A stretch of 38,424 nucleotides of DNA from a bacterium (candidate division B38) B3_B38 (GCA_005223145.1 NJBL01000016.1:1-38424); one strand, 5' to 3'; positions 1-8,228 are shown, numbered from the stretch's first letter. Numbers and translations: made by a program. The notes: a model not told the origin generated them from the letters alone.

Positions 1-438
1 TTGACTTCCACAGTGAGAAGAATCGAAGCCAAATTTTATAAAAAGAAAGGAGAAAGTAATTATTTTGATCTGAATAAAGATCTTAGAGAAAATAAAATTA
101 TTGAGATTTGCCCTTCTGTTGAAGATGTAAAGATAATACAAGATAAGTTTGACCCTAGAAGTGCACCAATTTTGCACATAGGAGAGCTAGAAGCTATTAC
201 ATTTTTAATGAGACAGGAAATCTCAGATATAAAATTTTGCAGCGGTGATTTCGGGGCTATTAGAGCTATGGTCATTTTAGATATAGGAGAGCTTGCTATT
301 TCTTTAGAAGAAGCATTGAAGCAGTGCGGATTATTAAGAGAAGTAGAACCTAAATTTTCTGAGGCGATATTTAAGGAATGCATGGAAAATGCGAAGCTGC
401 AAAGGATTTATGATACAAAGTTAATTGTTGAAGAATAG
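1..438 (+). CDS. PIN-like domain protein, probably 5'-truncated by window edge
   Basis: The frame is open from the first base (TTG) to a TAG at 436-438, so the true start is probably outside the window. The 145 visible residues include HIGELEAITFL and, about 15 residues on, FCSGDFGAIRAM. This spacing of an acidic GE helix and an acidic S/T-x-D strand end is typical of PIN-fold ribonucleases such as VapC and DUF3368 proteins. The first catalytic Asp expected near a PIN N-terminus is not evident, which fits truncation. The gene is strongly AT-rich, unlike the genes after 2435, suggesting acquired DNA. No antitoxin-like partner is visible on this side. The family call rests on two short motifs only; an unknown family is possible. 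Confidence 0.45.
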   Translation: MTSTVRRIEAKFYKKKGESNYFDLNKDLRENKIIEICPSVEDVKIIQDKFDPRSAPILHIGELEAITFLMRQEISDIKFCSGDFGAIRAMVILDIGELAISLEEALKQCGLLREVEPKFSEAIFKECMENAKLQRIYDTKLIVEE

Positions 439-569
439 GGGCTAGACACAAAAATAATTTGCACTAAGCTAAAAATTATTGAGTATTGTTGAAGCTTGGG
501 TCTTCAGCTAAAGATATATAGAATGATTTTTTAAGCTTGAATAAATTTTAGTTATCAAGGAGGTAAATG

Positions 570-803
570 ATGCCAAAAAAACCAACTAAAGCTCAAATTA
601 AAAAAGAAAGAAGTCCAGAGAAAAGAAAGAAAGTCCTTAAACAAAAAGGTTATCCAAAAGGAAAATTACCAAAAGGAAAAGAATTACATCATCCAAAGCC
701 TGTTTCTAAGGGCGGTAAGACAACGCCGAGTGAGACGACAGTTGTTCCAAAGGAAAAACATAAAAAGATCCATGCTAGAAGAAGAAAAAGAGGAAAAATT
801 TAA
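570..803 (+). CDS. Small basic HNH-like protein (77 aa)
   Basis: A very Lys-rich protein. Its core is ELHHPKPVSKGG, then a Thr/Val-rich turn, then EKHKKIHARRRK. This matches the beta-beta-alpha-metal pattern of HNH nucleases (HH, x-S-K-G-G, H-x-x-x-H). The CxxC zinc knuckles that flank many HNH domains are absent. An AAGGAGG lies at 557-563. ATG 570 gives a 6-base spacer, whereas the ATG directly before it (567) gives only 3, so 570 is preferred. It sits alone on the plus strand in AT-rich DNA, between the PIN-like fragment and the first intergenic repeat. Candidate roles are a small nuclease or a nuclease-like toxin tail. Catalytic competence cannot be judged, because an Asn equivalent to the middle residue of HNH is not clear. 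Confidence 0.5.
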   Translation: MPKKPTKAQIKKERSPEKRKKVLKQKGYPKGKLPKGKELHHPKPVSKGGKTTPSETTVVPKEKHKKIHARRRKRGKI

Positions 804-839
804 TAGAAGGACTTCATCAACATAAAAAATTTATTAAGC

Positions 840-902
840 TTGACAAGAAGGTATATTTTTTATAATTAGGGACTTTACTTCAAACAAATATTAGATTAAA
901 AT
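840..902 (+). repeat. Intergenic repeat, copy A (promoter-like)
   Basis: First of three related AT-rich segments in the same orientation (others at 1412-1516 and 2127-2263). It begins TTGACA (840-845), then TATAAT (861-866) after only 15 bases. A second pair follows: TTTACT (874-879), a 17-base spacer and TAAAAT (897-902). The block GACTTTACTTCA and the TTAGnTTAnAAT end are shared with the other copies. Copy A lacks the GGGACGAG extension seen in B and C. It lies after the HNH-like gene and before the Cys-rich gene. Confidence 0.6.
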
Positions 903-981
903 AATTAATGGCACTTCTTAAAAAAGGGAGGTGAGATACTAAAGAAAATCATACTTTGGCAAAAAATAAATATCAGAATAA

Positions 982-1010
982 TTGACAATTGATGAAAATC
1001 AAATTATTAT
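982..1010 (+). promoter_or_regulatory. Sigma-70-like promoter for the 1047 gene
   Basis: A perfect -35 TTGACA (982-987), a 17-base spacer and -10 TATTAT (1005-1010, 5 of 6) lie about 37 bases before the first start codon of the Cys-rich gene. This is among the best hexamer matches in the window. It suggests the gene is expressed independently of repeat A, which lies further upstream. Confidence 0.6.
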
Positions 1011-1046
1011 ATTAGCGAATTAGAAGTAAGGATAATTTAATAGAAA

Positions 1047-1391
1047 ATGAATAAAGAAGGATTAATGTTTAGTTGTATTAATTGGGGTAATAAAGAATTA
1101 TGTAAACCACCAGTTAAAAAATTATATGAAAAGTGTCCTAAGATACTTGAACCTTTAACCTTAGAGAAAAGATCTGTTGAATTTTTAGGGTTTACCTCGA
1201 TTGAAATTATTGAATCGGATGAAATATGCAAGAAATGTGAGCATAGGAATACTGAATTAAAGTGTTCTAATTGTAAATCAGAATTAGAACTACTTAGTAA
1301 GGTTGATCCTGAATTCGATGAATATATATGTCTCAATCAAAAATGTCCTAAATTTAATATAAGTATTCCAGTGAGAAAACATTTTCAATAG
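1047..1391 (+). CDS. Cys-rich hypothetical protein with probable zinc-binding pairs
   Basis: A 114-residue protein of unrecognised family. The middle holds CKKCEHRNTELKCSNCK, two CxxC pairs as in a zinc ribbon. A later CLNQKC and earlier single Cys residues could add metal ligands. No signal peptide or membrane segment is seen. ATG 1047 has only a poor Shine-Dalgarno. An in-frame ATG at 1065 follows AAGGA closely and could be the true start, removing six residues. A strong promoter-like sequence precedes it at 982-1010, and repeat B begins 20 bases after its stop. Base composition is AT-rich like its neighbours. Function is unknown. Confidence 0.55.
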   Translation: MNKEGLMFSCINWGNKELCKPPVKKLYEKCPKILEPLTLEKRSVEFLGFTSIEIIESDEICKKCEHRNTELKCSNCKSELELLSKVDPEFDEYICLNQKCPKFNISIPVRKHFQ

Positions 1392-1411
1392 TTAATAAAT
1401 ATTTTTATAAT

Positions 1412-1516
1412 TTGATAAGAAGTGATATTTTTTATCATTAAGGACTTTACTTCACGCATATTTTAGTTTAGAATATTTTTAGATCGCCTGTGGAAAACTG
1501 GGGACGAGCTACAGAA
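1412..1516 (+). repeat. Intergenic repeat, copy B
   Basis: Related to copies A and C. It contains TTGATA (1412-1417), 15 bases, TATCAT (1433-1438), then TTTACT (1446-1451), 17 bases and TAGAAT (1469-1474). The stretch ACTTTACTTCACGCATATTT is identical to copy C except for the first base. The tail CTGTG-AAAA-TGGGGACGAG also matches C. It lies just after the Cys-rich gene and points toward the convergent membrane-protein gene, so here it has no obvious downstream gene to drive. Confidence 0.65.
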
Positions 1517-1637
1517 TAAACTCTCTGGCAACTTTAATTTTACTAAGTAATTAATAATGGTTTTTTAGACTTTAATTATTTCTGGAATATGAAGCTTTTC
1601 GCTGGGATTTTTTTTCGTGAAGCTCTTTTTTTTCTCT

Positions 1638-2000
1638 CTACTTCTTTTCCTTAATTAAAACAGAGCTCAAGAGCAGTCCAATGCCAGTAGCAATAATAAT
1701 AGATCCGAATTGTGAAGCAATTTTTATATCATCTGAAAAATAAAAAAAGATAAAAATACCTATACCAGCAAATAGAGTAATTAAACCTCCTATCAATAAA
1801 TGTCTTTTTGTTTCTTCTATGCTCTTTTTCTTCTCCTCCAATTCAGCAGGAATAGGAAGTCCTTTTTCAATATAAGTGAGTCTTTCGGCATGCCTTAGTT
1901 TTCTTCCCTTATATTTAAAATACATTACTAAAATAGGAATCAGGAAAGCTCCAGTAATAGCTAATGCCCCTATTAATTTGCCTATTAGATCTTGTTCCAT
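1638..2000 (-). CDS. Small membrane protein, DUF6249-like
   Basis: 120 residues with a hydrophobic helix at about 8-28, a basic and charged linker with ERLTYIEKGLPIPAELEEKKKS, then two further hydrophobic helices (about 68-88 and 95-115) and a Lys-rich end. The topology and the E-K-G-x-P-I-P linker resemble DUF6249-type integral membrane proteins, a family of unknown function. The start is supported by AGGAGG at 2007-2012 (complement) six bases before the ATG, and by a promoter at 2090-2118. It runs against the direction of the repeats, so it is a separate transcription unit. Family assignment is by pattern only. Confidence 0.6.
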   Translation of the reverse strand: MEQDLIGKLIGALAITGAFLIPILVMYFKYKGRKLRHAERLTYIEKGLPIPAELEEKKKSIEETKRHLLIGGLITLFAGIGIFIFFYFSDDIKIASQFGSIIIATGIGLLLSSVLIKEKK

Positions 2001-2089
2001 TTTAAACCTCCTCGGATGATGTGAATTTTATTTTTTACTTAGACCCGGTTTCTTCCCTCTTTAGGAGTTGTTTATGCATCACCTTTAAA

Positions 2090-2118
2090 CTTATATCAAA
2101 GAAAAAATTTTAAGTCAA
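2090..2118 (-). promoter_or_regulatory. Sigma-70-like promoter for the DUF6249-like gene
   Basis: On the minus strand, TTGACT (2113-2118), a 17-base spacer and TATAAG (2090-2095) lie about 90 bases before the ATG at 2000. Both hexamers match consensus in 5 of 6 positions. Confidence 0.55.
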
Positions 2119-2126
2119 CTCAAATT

Positions 2127-2263
2127 ATTGTAGGGCGATATTTTTTATTAAGGGCTTTACTTCACGCATATTTTAGCTTAAAATCTTCTAAAATCATCTG
2201 TGCAAAAATAGGGACGAGAAACAAAATTGTTGCGTATTTTGGCAAAAATTATCTCAGTGTGCA
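2127..2263 (+). repeat. Intergenic repeat, copy C with extended tail
   Basis: The longest copy. TTTACT (2156-2161), 17 bases and TAAAAT (2179-2184) repeat the hexamers and spacing of A and B. The TTGTAG-TATTAA pair before them is degraded. Bases 2202-2216 share the AAA-TnGGGACGAG tail of copy B. Beyond that, 2218-2263 is about 80 percent identical (36 of 45 by eye) to 3680-3725, just after the VKOR gene. The 433 bases between the divergent genes at 2000 and 2435 hold this repeat, the 2090-2118 promoter and the 2348-2376 promoter. Confidence 0.65.
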
Positions 2264-2347
2264 AGCAAAGAAGCAAATGTGTGAGTCAAGAAAGATACAG
2301 TTACAGCGTTTTCAGATTTGCAGAAGATTAACAGGATGCAAAGAGAA

Positions 2348-2376
2348 TTGAGAAATCCCGAGCAGGATGTTATAAT
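2348..2376 (+). promoter_or_regulatory. Sigma-70-like promoter for the VKOR-DsbA gene
   Basis: TTGAGA (2348-2353), a 17-base spacer and a perfect TATAAT (2371-2376) lie about 58 bases before the ATG at 2435. It is stronger and closer to the gene than the promoter-like hexamers of repeat C. Confidence 0.65.
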
Positions 2377-2434
2377 CAACTCCAAGATGATTCGGCACGC
2401 GCGTTCAAATCTCATGTAACAGGAGGAGGATGCT

Positions 2435-3679
2435 ATGGACGAGAAATCACTTACGCTGCGAGGAATGAACACGCTTTCTGTTTTTCACCTGGTCACATCT
2501 TTGCTGGTAATCTTTTCGGCTTTTCTCACGCTGCGCCATTTCTTTATAGCTAATTTCCCTACTTCGATTTATGAGGGGTCATTCTGCGACATCTCCGTCT
2601 TTTTTAACTGCGAAAGTTCCGCATATTCTTCCATTGCGCAGATAGCTGGGGTTCCCCTCGGCTATTTTGGAATGGCGGTGGGCATGGCGTCGCTGATGGG
2701 GGTCGTCTTTCCGTCCGCAGCCTTTGAACGAACGAATAAGTTTATCAATTTTTTCAATGCTCTGGGTGTTGTGGGGCTGATATTCATCTCGCTTTTCATC
2801 ATGAGAAGCCTATGCCTTCTCTGCGCGGCGTATTATGTCTTTTCGTTTCTCAACTTTGGGCTCTATTACAAATACGGCATCAATTCAGAGCAAGGATTCA
2901 TTAAGCGGCACTTCCAGCCCAGGGTTAGACATCTGGTTGGAATCGGAATCCTCACTTTGATTGGGGCGGTGAACATCTACGCCTATCACCAGGCAAAGAT
3001 TGAGGCGCAGGGCGGCAGCGTGGCCACTAAAATCGTGCAGCAGTATTTCAGTCTGCCCAGGGCGAATAACCCGAGTATCATCTCACCTTATTATACATTT
3101 CAGGCAGCCAAAAATTTTGAAGATGCGCCCATCAGGATTGTTGAATTTGCAGATTTTCAGTGTCCCGATTGCCTGAAGTTGAGAAATGACCTGGAGTATC
3201 TGAGAAAAGACTTTGGAGACGAAATGAATGTTGTTTTTCAATTTTTTCCCCTCGATGGAAAGTGCAACACCGTGGTGGAAAAAGATTTACATCCGCAGTC
3301 CTGTGCGTTATCCTATATTGCCGCCCATGACCCGAGCAAATTTCGGCTGATTCATGATGAGATTTTTGACAACTTCCATAAAACAAGAAGTGACGAATGG
3401 GTGAGGAGTCTGGCCCAAAAATACGGAGTAGAGGGTGCGCTTACAGATGAAAGGACGAGAAATATCGTCCATGATATCATCAATACCGGAAAAGAATACA
3501 AGCCGACTTCAGAGCGCTTTAAGTACGGTATTCGCTCCACCCCTACCATGATTATAAATGAAAGAATGGTTATCGGAACTCTTCCAAGAGCCCAGCTCAG
3601 GGCTATTTTCAAGGCTATTCTTGATAAACAAAAAAAGGCAAAAGACGAAGCGCCTGGATTCATAGAAGACTGGAGATAA
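2435..3679 (+). CDS. VKOR-DsbA fusion (vitamin K epoxide reductase plus thioredoxin-like oxidase)
   Basis: 414 residues. The N-terminal part (about 13-145) is a four-to-five-helix VKOR domain with loop cysteines C51 and C59 and the quinone-side active site CLLC at 127-130. A further membrane helix (about 165-185) leads to a periplasmic thioredoxin-fold domain (about 215-400) with CPDC at 243-246 and a cis-Pro loop STPT around P370. C277 and C290 may form a structural disulfide. Such fusions replace DsbA plus DsbB: the thioredoxin domain oxidises exported proteins and the VKOR domain passes electrons to quinone. The start has AGGAGGAGG just before ATG 2435. It stands alone, with its own promoter, bounded by related repeats. 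It could serve the many exported peptidases of the region, which is inference. Confidence 0.93.
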   Translation: MDEKSLTLRGMNTLSVFHLVTSLLVIFSAFLTLRHFFIANFPTSIYEGSFCDISVFFNCESSAYSSIAQIAGVPLGYFGMAVGMASLMGVVFPSAAFERTNKFINFFNALGVVGLIFISLFIMRSLCLLCAAYYVFSFLNFGLYYKYGINSEQGFIKRHFQPRVRHLVGIGILTLIGAVNIYAYHQAKIEAQGGSVATKIVQQYFSLPRANNPSIISPYYTFQAAKNFEDAPIRIVEFADFQCPDCLKLRNDLEYLRKDFGDEMNVVFQFFPLDGKCNTVVEKDLHPQSCALSYIAAHDPSKFRLIHDEIFDNFHKTRSDEWVRSLAQKYGVEGALTDERTRNIVHDIINTGKEYKPTSERFKYGIRSTPTMIINERMVIGTLPRAQLRAIFKAILDKQKKAKDEAPGFIEDWR

Positions 3680-3725
3680 GATACAAAATTATTTCGTATT
3701 TCGGCGAAGATTATCGCCGCGTGCC
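3680..3725 (+). repeat. Repeat D, matching the tail of repeat C
   Basis: Begins at the base after the VKOR-DsbA stop codon. It aligns without gaps to 2218-2263, sharing ACAAAATT, CGTATTT, GGC, ATTATC and GTGC, with about 9 differences in 45 positions. The two copies directly flank the VKOR-DsbA gene in the same orientation. Confidence 0.6.
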
Positions 3726-3732
3726 ATAGATA

Positions 3733-3780
3733 GCTCCATTGTGGAGCAAATTAATAAATAATAGAGGTGTTTTGCTCTTT
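3733..3780 (+). terminator. Possible terminator with two overlapping hairpins
   Basis: Two mutually exclusive stems are readable. GCTCCA (3733-3738) pairs with TGGAGC (3742-3747) around a 3-base loop. GAGCAAA (3744-3750) pairs with TTTGCTC (3771-3777), followed by a T-rich run. The second could end transcription from the VKOR side; the loop is long (20 bases), so strength is uncertain. The site lies between convergent VKOR-DsbA and clpB. Confidence 0.35.
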
Positions 3781-3799
3781 TAATTAAGGCTGGCGAAAA

Positions 3800-6424
3800 T
3801 TAAGCTTCTGAGCTCGCCGCTTTCTCTTCTGACTTGAAGACGATAGCATCCCCCTTCATATCAGCCACCACCCGCGAGTTGTCCCTGATTTTTCCCTCCA
3901 GGATGCTTTTAGCCAGGGGAGTCTCCAGCTCCCGCTGGATAGCCCGTTTCAGGGGTCGTGCTCCGTAGACCGGGTCGTAACCGACTCTTGCCAGATGCTC
4001 CTTTGCCGGTGGTGTCAGCTCCAGCACGATTCCCTTATCCTGCAGACGCTCCTGCAAGCGCCTGACCTGAATGTCAACGATAGCCAGGAGCTGGTCCGGG
4101 GTCAGAGAATGAAAGACCACTATCTCGTCTATGCGGTTGAGGAACTCGGGTCGGAAGTGGAGCCGCAGCCCATCGAGCACCTTTGTCTTCATCTCCTCAT
4201 AGCCTGCCTCGGGGGTTTTCTCCACACCCGGGAGGTGCTGGCTGCCGATGTTGGAGGTCATAATGACCACCGTGTTCTTGAAATCGACCGTGCGCCCGTG
4301 GGAGTCGGTCAGCCTCCCGTCGTCCAGTATCTGCAGGAGTATGTTGAACACATCGTGATGGGCTTTCTCTATTTCGTCAAACAGGATGACCGAGTAGGGC
4401 TTCCGCCTTATGCTTTCTGTGAGCTGTCCCCCCTCCTCGTAGCCGACATATCCCGGCGGCGCACCGATGAGGCGAGCGACGGTGTGCTTCTCCATATACT
4501 CCGACATATCAATGCGCACCAGCGCCTCCTCATCGTCAAACAGTGATTCTGCCAGTGCCCGAGCCAGCTCGGTCTTGCCCACCCCGGTCGGTCCCAGGAA
4601 GATGAAGCTCCCTATTGGACGGTTGGGGTCCTTAATGCCCGAACGAGCCCTGAGCACCGCCTCCACCACGGCGGAGACCGCCTCGTCCTGTCCCACCACC
4701 CGTTTGTGAATCTCATCGCCCAGTTGGAGCAGCTTCTGTCGTTCCCCCTCCAGCAGCCTGCTGACCGGGATGCCCGTCCACCGGCTCACCACCTCGGCGA
4801 TGTCCTCATCGCCCACCTCCTCTTTGAGCAGGGAGGATTGCCCTCTCCGCTGCTGCAGCTTCTCTCCCTCTTCCTTGAGCTTTTTTTCCAGCGCAATCAG
4901 GCGACCATACTTCAGCTCTGCCGCCTTATTGAGGTCATAGGAGCGCTCTGCCTTCTCAATCTGGATTTTGACCTCCTCGATCTCCTTTTTCAGCGAGCCA
5001 ATGGTGGATAAGGCCTCCTTTTCTGCCTTCCACTGGGCGCTGAGGGTGTCAGCCTGGTTTTTAAGCTCTGCCAGGCTTTTTTCCAGTTTTGCCAGCCGCT
5101 CCCTGGAGGCGGTGTCTTTCTCCTTTTTAAGTGCTTCTCGCTCTATCTCCAGCTGCATAATCTTGCGGGTGGCTTCGTCAAGCTCCGAGGGCATGCTGTC
5201 TATTTCGGTGCGCAGCTTGGCACCGGCTTCATCAATAAGGTCGATAGCCTTATCAGGGAGATAGCGGTCGGAGATGTAGCGGTTGCTGAGCACAGCGGCG
5301 GCGACCAGAGCGGAGTCTTTGATGCGCACCCCGTGGTGCACCTCGTAGCGCTCTTTAAGCCCCCTGAGGATGGAGATAGTCTCCTCCACGGCGGGCTGGT
5401 TGACCATGACCATCTGGAAGCGTCTTTCCAGGGCGCCGTCTTTCTCCACATGCTTGCGATACTCGTCAATAGTGGTGGCTCCGATGCAGTGGAGCTCACC
5501 GCGGGCTAACATCGGCTTGAGGATGTTGCTGGCGTCCATGGCGCCTTCGGCTGCCCCTGCGCCCACCACGGTGTGGAGCTCATCGATGAACATGATGATT
5601 TCGCCTTCGGAATCCTGAACCTCTTTTAGCACTGCCTTCAGACGCTCCTCAAACTCTCCCCGATACTTAGCCCCGGCAATAAGTGACCCCATATCGAGGG
5701 CGATTATCCTTTTGTTTTTCAGCCCTTCGGGCACATCCCCCTTGACGATGCGCTGGGCTAAGCCCTCAACAATAGCGGTCTTCCCGACCCCGGGATCGCC
5801 TATCAGCACCGGGTTGTTCTTGGTGCGGCGGGAGAGGATTTGAATCACCCTCCGAATCTCCTCGTCCCTTCCGATGACCGGGTCGAGTTTGCCCTGGCTG
5901 GCCAGGCTGGTGAGGTCCCTTCCGTAACGCTCCAGTGGCTGGTAGGTCCCCTCGGGGGTGGGGGAGGTTATCCTCTGATGCCCCCGGATAGAGCGGAGGG
6001 CTTCCATAAGGTTGTTCTTGTTCAGACCCGCTTCCCCCAGGATGCGCCCAGCAGGGAGGGAATCCCCCTCTTCGACCATAGCGATGAGAAAATGCTCAAC
6101 GCTTATGTAGTCGTCCTTCAGCCGTTTGGCTTGCTCCTCGGCTAAGCTCAGCAGTCGGCTCAGACCCTGGCCGATATACATCTGCCCGGCACCGGCGCCG
6201 GTAACCTGGGGGATAGAGCTCAGGTAGTTTTCCACTTTTGAGCGCACTGCCTCAGGGGATATGTTCATCGCCTGCAGGATGTGGGGGACCAGGCCATCGC
6301 TCTGCTGAAGCAAAGCCAGAAGCAGGTGCTCAGGGTCAATCTGCTGGTGGTAATACCTCCCGGCTGCCAGTTGAGCCCCCTGCAGGGCTTCCTGGGCTTT
6401 TTCTGTCATACGATTGGGATCCAT
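3800..6424 (-). CDS. clpB: ATP-dependent chaperone ClpB
   Basis: 874 residues from the chosen start, the usual ClpB length. Order: Clp N-terminal repeats (about 1-150), first AAA+ domain with Walker A GDPGVGKT (209-216) and Walker B IIMFIDE (276-282), a coiled-coil middle domain (about 405-525), second AAA+ domain with Walker A GPTGVGKT (611-618) and Walker B VILFDE (679-684), and a C-terminal domain with [11 protein letters not shown]. The ClpP-binding IGF loop of ClpA/ClpX is not seen, in keeping with a disaggregase that works with DnaK. An upstream GTG at 6493 would add 23 unlikely residues. ATG 6424 has GGAG seven bases before it and begins [11 protein letters not shown], typical of ClpB. 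No CIRCE operator was found upstream. Confidence 0.97.
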   Translation of the reverse strand: MDPNRMTEKAQEALQGAQLAAGRYYHQQIDPEHLLLALLQQSDGLVPHILQAMNISPEAVRSKVENYLSSIPQVTGAGAGQMYIGQGLSRLLSLAEEQAKRLKDDYISVEHFLIAMVEEGDSLPAGRILGEAGLNKNNLMEALRSIRGHQRITSPTPEGTYQPLERYGRDLTSLASQGKLDPVIGRDEEIRRVIQILSRRTKNNPVLIGDPGVGKTAIVEGLAQRIVKGDVPEGLKNKRIIALDMGSLIAGAKYRGEFEERLKAVLKEVQDSEGEIIMFIDELHTVVGAGAAEGAMDASNILKPMLARGELHCIGATTIDEYRKHVEKDGALERRFQMVMVNQPAVEETISILRGLKERYEVHHGVRIKDSALVAAAVLSNRYISDRYLPDKAIDLIDEAGAKLRTEIDSMPSELDEATRKIMQLEIEREALKKEKDTASRERLAKLEKSLAELKNQADTLSAQWKAEKEALSTIGSLKKEIEEVKIQIEKAERSYDLNKAAELKYGRLIALEKKLKEEGEKLQQRRGQSSLLKEEVGDEDIAEVVSRWTGIPVSRLLEGERQKLLQLGDEIHKRVVGQDEAVSAVVEAVLRARSGIKDPNRPIGSFIFLGPTGVGKTELARALAESLFDDEEALVRIDMSEYMEKHTVARLIGAPPGYVGYEEGGQLTESIRRKPYSVILFDEIEKAHHDVFNILLQILDDGRLTDSHGRTVDFKNTVVIMTSNIGSQHLPGVEKTPEAGYEEMKTKVLDGLRLHFRPEFLNRIDEIVVFHSLTPDQLLAIVDIQVRRLQERLQDKGIVLELTPPAKEHLARVGYDPVYGARPLKRAIQRELETPLAKSILEGKIRDNSRVVADMKGDAIVFKSEEKAASSEA

Positions 6425-6541
6425 AACTATTCTCCAGCTATTTATCTGTTTTAAAGATTGTCTAAATAAATTCGGAGAGGTTAATTGATGCACACCTCAT
6501 TAAAAAATACCTCTCCCTCACGGAAATCTTTTAACAATTAT

Positions 6542-6569
6542 AATATAAGACCTTTTGGCTTTTATGCAA
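6542..6569 (-). promoter_or_regulatory. Candidate promoter for clpB
   Basis: On the minus strand, TTGCAT (6564-6569), a 16-base spacer and TATATT (6542-6547) lie about 115 bases before ATG 6424. A perfect TATAAT overlaps at 6537-6542 but lacks a well-placed -35. The 337 bases between clpB and the divergent channel gene hold nothing else recognisable. A lone GAGTGCT at 6582 has no inverted partner, so there is no CIRCE element. Confidence 0.35.
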
Positions 6570-6761
6570 CTTTTTTATTTGGAGTGCTTCTTATCCTTTT
6601 ATTCTTAGCTCTAACCGAGGTGAATTTATTCTTGTCATAGTGGGTAATTTGATATATTCTAAGGGGGAGAATCATTTCGTCTTATCTTCAAAAGAGATGC
6701 TGTGAGGATGCTTTTGCTGTATCTTCTCGGGGAGGGGTAAGTTTCCAGGAGTCAGGTTCTA

Positions 6762-7817
6762 ATGAGAAATATTGGTGAGAGAGGATATTCCTTCCGTCTG
6801 CGGATAGCGCTGATAATGCTGGGTTTTGTCATCCTGGGGGGGACTCTGAGTTATACCTTCGTTGAGGGGTGGAGCTTCGGCGACTCGCTCTATATGACCC
6901 TTATCACCCTCTCCACCGTAGGCTTCGGTGAGGTGCATCCATTGACACAAGGGGGAAGAGTAGTAACCCTGGTGGTTATCATCTGTGGTGTGGGGATTGG
7001 AGCCTTCGCCATAGGAACCATCACCGAGATGATACTGGAGGGGAGGATAAGGGAGATTTTGGGGAGGAGGAAATTGGAGAAACAGCTTCAAAACTTGAAA
7101 GACCATTTCATTGTTTGCGGCTATGGGATGATTGGGTCGGTAATCTGCGACGAAGTTGAGAAAAGCAAAAGGAGCTTTGTAGTTGTTGAGAAAAAAGAAG
7201 AGCTGATAACGGAGATTGAAAAGAAGGGCTATCTTTACATCCGCGGGGATGCCACCGATGATGAGGTGCTCCTCAGGGCGGGCATTAAGACCGCCAGGTC
7301 TCTTATCTCGGCGATATCCTCGGATGCGGATAATGTCTTCATCACCCTGACCGCCAAGGAGCTCAATCCGAAGATATTTATCGTCTCCCGGGCTTCCGAT
7401 GCGGTAGGTGAGAGGAGGCTGCGGCGGGCAGGAGCGAACAAGGTCGTCTCCCCGGACAGATTGGGGGGCTACCGGATGGCTCAGGCGGTACTGCGTCCGG
7501 CGGTGGTGGAGTTCGTTGAGCTGACTCACTGCGTCCAGGATATTGAGCTTACCATCGACGAAGTGCAGGTGCAGGAGGGGAGTCGGGTGGCAGATAGCAC
7601 CCTGAAGGAGTCGGGAATCCGGGAGAAAACCGGCATGGTCATAGTGGCCATTGAGAAGGCTTCGGGAGAGATGGACTTCAATCCGTCTGCCGGGGCGAAA
7701 ATAGAGGCAGGCGACCGCCTGGTGACCATCGGCTCCGCAGACCAGCTGAAGGACCTCATAAACTTAGTGACCGCCAAAAAGCGTGCCACGAAGAAGAGGA
7801 GCAGCAAAGAAACCTAA
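6762..7817 (+). CDS. MthK-like potassium channel with RCK (TrkA-N/TrkA-C) domains
   Basis: 351 residues. Two membrane helices (about 13-33 and 65-92) flank a pore loop with the K+ selectivity filter TVGFG (52-56). After a linker comes a Rossmann RCK domain with GYGMIG (120-125) and an acidic strand end in VVVEKKEE, then a TrkA-C domain (about 255-340) and a basic tail. This is the layout of ligand-gated two-helix K+ channels, in which the cytoplasmic ring senses Ca2+ or nucleotides. AGGAG lies ten bases before the ATG. It is transcribed divergently from clpB with no partner genes. The gating ligand cannot be told from sequence. Confidence 0.9.
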   Translation: MRNIGERGYSFRLRIALIMLGFVILGGTLSYTFVEGWSFGDSLYMTLITLSTVGFGEVHPLTQGGRVVTLVVIICGVGIGAFAIGTITEMILEGRIREILGRRKLEKQLQNLKDHFIVCGYGMIGSVICDEVEKSKRSFVVVEKKEELITEIEKKGYLYIRGDATDDEVLLRAGIKTARSLISAISSDADNVFITLTAKELNPKIFIVSRASDAVGERRLRRAGANKVVSPDRLGGYRMAQAVLRPAVVEFVELTHCVQDIELTIDEVQVQEGSRVADSTLKESGIREKTGMVIVAIEKASGEMDFNPSAGAKIEAGDRLVTIGSADQLKDLINLVTAKKRATKKRSSKET

Positions 7818-8228
7818 GGGATTAAAACCCTCCTTATCGTGACGATGTGGGAGCAGCCCGATTCCCAATCTATAAAGTGGGTAACCAATGAATAGTTTTG
7901 CGAAAGGCAAAATAGGCAGAGCCGAAAGTTTGAATGCCAAGCAGGAGCAGCGGCTGCACTTCCTTTTGAAGAGGCTAAAGGTAGTGAAATAAGCCAAAAA
8001 TAACTGCAAATAAATGTATCATAACTGGCAAGAAATCCCACCCTCCAGCCTCATAACTGGGCAAAAATGTAAGGGGATGGGGGATAAATTTTTGCTTGGA
8101 ATTTTGCGGTGGGTTGGGGGTGGTGCAATTTTTGATAGGAATCTTAAAAATTTTATTTTATTATTATAACAATGATATTATAATATAAACATAATCTATC
8201 TTAAATAAGTTTTTAAGGAGAGATAATA
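7818..8228. other. 411-base intergenic region, mostly unassigned
   Basis: The first half keeps ordinary composition and includes a 34-codon frame at 7888-7992 (MNSFAKGKIG...RLKVVK) with no convincing ribosome site. It may be the remnant of a longer gene, but no family is recognised. The second half is AT-rich and runs into the next gene. A TATAAT at 8179-8184 is a possible -10 for that gene, without a good -35. No terminator with a clear stem was found after the channel gene. Confidence 0.4.

Noticed and set aside
926-993. GGGAGG followed by a short frame near 936-992, as a possible leader peptide
   Set aside because: The frame has no ATG, GTG or TTG at a usable distance.
440-2263. Integron attC array or CRISPR
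   Set aside because: No RYYYAAC/GTTRRRY core sites, and the repeats are too few, too long and too unequal in spacing for CRISPR.
2395-2425. GTTCAAATC, resembling a tRNA T-loop
   Set aside because: Flanking bases (CGCGC and TCATG) do not pair and no D-arm or anticodon arm fits upstream.
6575-6600. GAGTGCT, half of a possible CIRCE (HrcA) operator before clpB
   Set aside because: No inverted TTAGCACTC partner at the required spacing.
6759-7529. 256-codon open frame antisense to the K+ channel gene
   Set aside because: It is a shadow frame opposite a clearly recognised gene, with low-complexity, non-family-like translation and no ribosome site.
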